The notes under the pieces: generated by a model
Told to the model about the DNA's origin: nothing
Databases searched by the model: none
The model's input: the letters and a program-made list of their open reading frames with translations, nothing else
In this document: positions 43,528-45,893 of the stretch, in pieces
How the letters are laid out: each line of letters begins with the position of its first letter
Position numbering within the stretch: the stretch's first letter is position 1
Translations under genes and position numbers: made by a program
NCBI GenBank assembly: GCA_040752295.1
Contig: JBFMFE010000013.1
Location: 1 to 45,893, forward strand
From: JBFMFE01 sp040752295
GTDB lineage: Bacteria; UBP15; UBA6099; JBFMBQ01
Direction: 5' to 3'
DNA length: 45,893 nt

Positions 43528-44454
43528 TCACTTGACCTCCGGCCTGGGCAACAGACCAGCCTTCTCGACGATTTCCTTTACCGCTGATTCCCATTCTATC
43601 GCCATAATGTGAACACCGGCGACGCCTTCGATGTTCCGTAGGTGTTTTATCTGTTCCACGCAGATGTCAAGCCCTTCCTGCTTCTGATGTTCCTTCGGCG
43701 CTTTCGCCAGCCGGTCTATCAGTTCGTCCGGTATCGTTATCCCTGCCACCCTGCTTTTCATGTACTTTGCCATGCCCACGGATTTGAGCGGGGTTACGCC
43801 GGCTAATATGTAACACTGCCCGTGGAGTTCTCTGCGGCGGACTTCCGCCATCCAGGACTCGAATATCTTCATATCATATATACACTGCGTCTGGAAAAAG
43901 TCAACCCCCGCGCGCACTTTCTTTCCGAGGCGCGCGGCGCGGAACTCGAGCGGTCCCCCGAACGGGTTCTCCGCCGCCCCGATGAACATCTTCACCTCCC
44001 CTTCAAGCTCGTCGCCGCACAGCGCCTTGTTCTCGTCCCTCATCCTGCGGACCATGTGTATCAGCCCGATGGAATCCATGTCGAAAACGTTTTTCGCCTC
44101 CGGGTGGTTTCCGAACTTCTGATGGTCGCCCGTCAGGCACAGTATGTTCCGTATCCCGAGCGCGTGCGCGCCGAATATGTCGCTCTGCATCGCGATGCGG
44201 TTCCTGTCCCTGCATACCATCTGCATCACAGGTTCGATGCCGTTCTCGACGAGTATCCGCGCCGACGCGATGCTGGACATCCGCACGATGGCGGTCTGGT
44301 TGTCGGTGACGTTCACCGCGTCCACGTTGCCCCGCAGCAGCGCCATCTTCTTTGTGATGACGCCGGCGTCCGCTCCCTTCGGCGGTCCCAGCTCCCCCGT
44401 CACCGCGAACTGCCCGCTTTCAAGCACTCTCTCAAGCCGGCTGCCCGATTTCAC
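43528..44454 (-). CDS. metF: 5,10-methylenetetrahydrofolate reductase
   Basis: 308 residues from the GTG at 44454, which overlaps the metV stop by four bases (GTGA) with GGAGG upstream. MTHFR TIM-barrel motifs: FAVTGELGPPKGAD (catalytic Glu), VDAVNVTDNQTAIVRMSSIA, NILCLTGDHQKFGNHPEAKN, GADFFQTQCIYD-type block, CYILAGVTPLKSVGMAKYM. It converts methylene- to methyl-tetrahydrofolate. Being co-transcribed with metV and mvhD-like genes points to the ferredoxin- or complex-coupled enzyme of the Wood-Ljungdahl methyl branch. Confidence 0.93.
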   Translation of the reverse strand: MKSGSRLERVLESGQFAVTGELGPPKGADAGVITKKMALLRGNVDAVNVTDNQTAIVRMSSIASARILVENGIEPVMQMVCRDRNRIAMQSDIFGAHALGIRNILCLTGDHQKFGNHPEAKNVFDMDSIGLIHMVRRMRDENKALCGDELEGEVKMFIGAAENPFGGPLEFRAARLGKKVRAGVDFFQTQCIYDMKIFESWMAEVRRRELHGQCYILAGVTPLKSVGMAKYMKSRVAGITIPDELIDRLAKAPKEHQKQEGLDICVEQIKHLRNIEGVAGVHIMAIEWESAVKEIVEKAGLLPRPEVK

Positions 44455-45122
44455 TGTTTCAGGTCCTCCCTCACTGTTGTTCTCACACCGCCGTCCCACG
44501 CGGCGTTCCAGCCCTTGATCGGTACGATCTCCTCCATGAGATGCAGTTTCCCGAGAGCCTTCAGTCTGTCGTATATCAACTGCCATGCGCACGGCGTGTT
44601 TTTGGGGTCAACCTCGCACATCCCGTTTTCGGACCCGCCGCACGGTCCGTTCATCAGGCTTTTGGAGCACCGGGTGACCGGGCAGATGCCGCCCGTGAGA
44701 TGCAGTATGCAGTCGCCGCACCCGCGGCAGTACTCGGTCCACACGCCCATCTCGAGCGGTCTTCCGAAGCTTGTGGTGTTGAGTCCGGGAACGACGATCT
44801 TTTCGGGAAAATAGTCCACCATCGTCTGCACGCCGACGCCGCAGGCGATGCTCAGCACGACGTCCGCTTGTCCCACGAGGTCGGCGAGGGGCTTCACCCA
44901 TTCCTCCTCGCACTGGCGGAGCGGGGTCGCTTCGAGCACCTCGATCTCCTTTCCTTCCTTTTTCCGCGCCAGCCTGATGGTGGAGGCAAGTATGCCAACC
45001 TCTTTTTCGCCGCCCGCGAAGCAGACGGCGACGCAGGCGCCGCATCCGGCGACGAGCAGTTTCCCGGCGTCGCCGATGATCTTCAGTATTTCCTCTATAG
45101 GTTTCTGTTCGGCGATGATCAT
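44451..45122 (-). CDS. metV: MetV-type zinc/iron-sulfur partner of MetF
   Basis: 223 residues of the MTHFR C-terminal (MetV) family. Cysteine groups: VAGCGACVAVC, YCRGCGDCILH, CPVTRCSKSLMNGPCGG, GMCEVDP. In acetogens MetV binds MetF and is needed for electron transfer to it. It overlaps metF by four bases and follows the mvhD-like gene by 36. Confidence 0.9.
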   Translation of the reverse strand: MIIAEQKPIEEILKIIGDAGKLLVAGCGACVAVCFAGGEKEVGILASTIRLARKKEGKEIEVLEATPLRQCEEEWVKPLADLVGQADVVLSIACGVGVQTMVDYFPEKIVVPGLNTTSFGRPLEMGVWTEYCRGCGDCILHLTGGICPVTRCSKSLMNGPCGGSENGMCEVDPKNTPCAWQLIYDRLKALGKLHLMEEIVPIKGWNAAWDGGVRTTVREDLKQ

Positions 45123-45158
45123 CTCGAGGTCTCCCTTTTTTCCGTTTCGGTTTTTTCG

Positions 45159-45638
45159 TTACGGCGCGTCGGAGGGCGCGGGCGCGGGCAATTCGGTCGC
45201 GAGCCTGTCCGGGTTGACGGGTATGGGCGTGGGTCCGAGAGCTCTGATCTTTTCTGTCATTTCCGCTGATATCTCGGCGAACCGCGCCGCCATGGCTGAG
45301 GAAAGGTTGTACATTTCGAGCCTCTCCGGCTCGATGCCGATGGATTCGAGGATTTTTTTTGCGTAGCCGACGCGTTTTTTAGCGCGGATGTTTCCCTTCT
45401 GGAAGTGGCATTGTCCCTCGAGGCACCCGGCGACCATCACGCCGTCCGCGCCGTATTCGAATGCCTTCAGGATGTAAAGCACGTCGAGCTTTCCGGTGCA
45501 CGGGAGCCGGACGATTCGGACGTTCGGCGGGTACTGAAGCCGCAGCGAGCCTGCGAGGTCCGCCGCCGCGAATGCGCAGTAATGGCAGCAGAACGCCACT
45601 ATTACGGGGTCGAAGCCCTGAACCGGCTCCTTTTTCAC
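45159..45638 (-). CDS. mvhD: MvhD-type hydrogenase/heterodisulfide reductase iron-sulfur subunit
   Basis: 159 residues from the GTG at 45638, with GAGGTGG seven bases upstream. It shows the MvhD/FlpD motifs: AFCCHYCAFAAADLAG, VRLPCTGKLDVLYILKAFEY, VAGCLEGQCHFQKGN. This family carries electrons ([2Fe-2S]) between a hydrogenase or dehydrogenase and HdrA-type flavoproteins. HdrA, HdrB and HdrC are not in the window. It is the first intact gene of the operon with metV and metF. Confidence 0.88.
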   Translation of the reverse strand: MKKEPVQGFDPVIVAFCCHYCAFAAADLAGSLRLQYPPNVRIVRLPCTGKLDVLYILKAFEYGADGVMVAGCLEGQCHFQKGNIRAKKRVGYAKKILESIGIEPERLEMYNLSSAMAARFAEISAEMTEKIRALGPTPIPVNPDRLATELPAPAPSDAP

Positions 45639-45790
45639 TCCTGCTCCACCTCTTTGAGCGGGGCAGGACTCCAAGTGGGATATGCCTCCACGGCTTCTTT
45701 TCTAATCCACAACCATTTATAAAGTTCCGGTTTGTCAGTCAGCCCTCTTTTAACAGGGTTTTCAATAAGTGAACTTTCGCACTTTTTCAC
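45635..45790 (-). pseudogene. C-terminal remnant of a REP-associated (Y1-type) transposase
   Basis: A 51-codon frame reads LIENPVKRGLTDKPELYKW, close to the C-terminal pattern NPVRAGLVxxPExYxWSSY of REP-associated tyrosine transposases. The catalytic HUH and Tyr motifs are missing, as an in-frame TAA lies just upstream. A GTG (45790) could start it. Its stop overlaps the mvhD start by four bases (GTGA), so it may now serve as the leader of that operon. AT-rich. Confidence 0.65.
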
Positions 45791-45796
45791 AATGAT

Positions 45797-45805
45797 ATTT
45801 TAGCA
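45797..45805 (-). promoter_or_regulatory. Possible extended -10 promoter of the mvhD-metV-metF operon
   Basis: On the minus strand TGCTAAAAT gives an extended -10 (TG-N-TAAAAT) with start near 45790. No good -35 is seen. Weak. Confidence 0.35.
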
Positions 45806-45814
45806 TAGACCTAC

Positions 45815-45843
45815 TTGACATCATATATTTTTTGACTTATAAT
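45815..45843 (+). promoter_or_regulatory. Consensus sigma-70 promoter at the right edge
   Basis: TTGACA (45815-45820), exactly 17 bases, TATAAT (45838-45843): a perfect consensus promoter for the gene starting at 45889. Confidence 0.85.
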
Positions 45844-45865
45844 CTGTTAGTTAATACGCTAACAG
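45844..45865 (+). promoter_or_regulatory. Palindromic operator next to the -10
   Basis: CTGTTAG (45844-45850) and CTAACAG (45859-45865) form a perfect 7-bp inverted repeat over the predicted transcription start. A repressor bound here would block the promoter. The dyad size fits MarR- or TetR-type sites, but the family is a guess. Confidence 0.7.
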
Positions 45866-45888
45866 ATACAAGAACAAGGAGGCGGACC

Positions 45889-45893
45889 ATGGC
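45889..45893 (+). CDS. Start of a gene cut by the window edge
   Basis: ATGGC at the edge, preceded by AAGGAGG (45877-45882), a strong promoter and an operator. Product unknown. Confidence 0.6.

Noticed and set aside
43528..44592. A longer metF start at 44592.
   Set aside because: That part overlaps the metV gene; the GTG at 44454 has a good ribosome binding site and a four-base overlap.

Overview
The window looks like chromosomal DNA (GC roughly 60%, with a few AT-rich patches) of an uncultivated, anaerobic, Gram-negative-type bacterium. Signs of a diderm envelope are apolipoprotein N-acyltransferase, a Wza-type polysaccharide export protein, a lipoprotein signal peptide and Tat signals. Signs of anaerobic life are a glycyl radical enzyme with its activase, several radical SAM proteins, and a MvhD-MetV-MetF set of the kind found in the methyl branch of the Wood-Ljungdahl pathway. 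I cannot assign a phylum by eye; the full 16S rRNA gene at 18098-19677 would settle it.

Layout. 244-2687: two radical SAM genes, the first AT-rich. 2871-5085: a beta-propeller glycosidase-like gene and a membrane protein. 5146-8048 (minus): GGDEF protein, LarC and CvpA, read from one promoter. 8291-9497: a response regulator and a soluble histidine kinase behind a consensus sigma-70 promoter. 9872-13399: a 1175-residue surface lipoprotein ending in a Kazal-like module, with its terminator. 13500-14222: an NlpC/P60 remnant and a small AT-rich secreted protein. 14306-16574 (minus): a DUF362 protein and an AmrS-type radical SAM enzyme, both with Tat signals; then a PhnD-like binding protein. 17984-19818: a solitary 16S rRNA gene with its own promoter, processing stem and terminator and no 23S, 5S or tRNA next to it. 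19836-27255 (minus): polysaccharide export protein, FtsB-like protein, S1-domain protein and three polytopic TPR proteins. 27394-32881 (plus): Lnt, a B12-type radical SAM enzyme, a methyltransferase and a glycosyltransferase. 33003-33857: a STAS protein and a nested palindromic repeat element. 33858-39251 (minus): amidohydrolase, glycyl radical enzyme, activase and a flavin-reductase-like protein. 39446-41463: a lone CRISPR-like repeat, a half-size EamA protein, a small protein, TatD and a small unknown gene. 41569-43221 (minus): a GT39-like membrane protein. 43427-45790 (minus): the MvhD-MetV-MetF operon with its terminator and a transposase remnant in its leader. The right edge holds a consensus promoter, a palindromic operator and the first codons of a new plus-strand gene.

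Two themes stand out. One is envelope glycan and lipid work (export protein, GT39/Tmtc-like proteins, Lnt, glycosyltransferase). The other is anaerobic radical and C1 chemistry. The best candidate for an undescribed system is the amidohydrolase-glycyl radical enzyme-activase operon (34779-39251), whose substrate I cannot name. Next are the unlinked 16S gene, the Tat-tagged AmrS/DUF362 pair, and the single CRISPR-type repeat placed directly against the ribosome binding site of a transporter gene.
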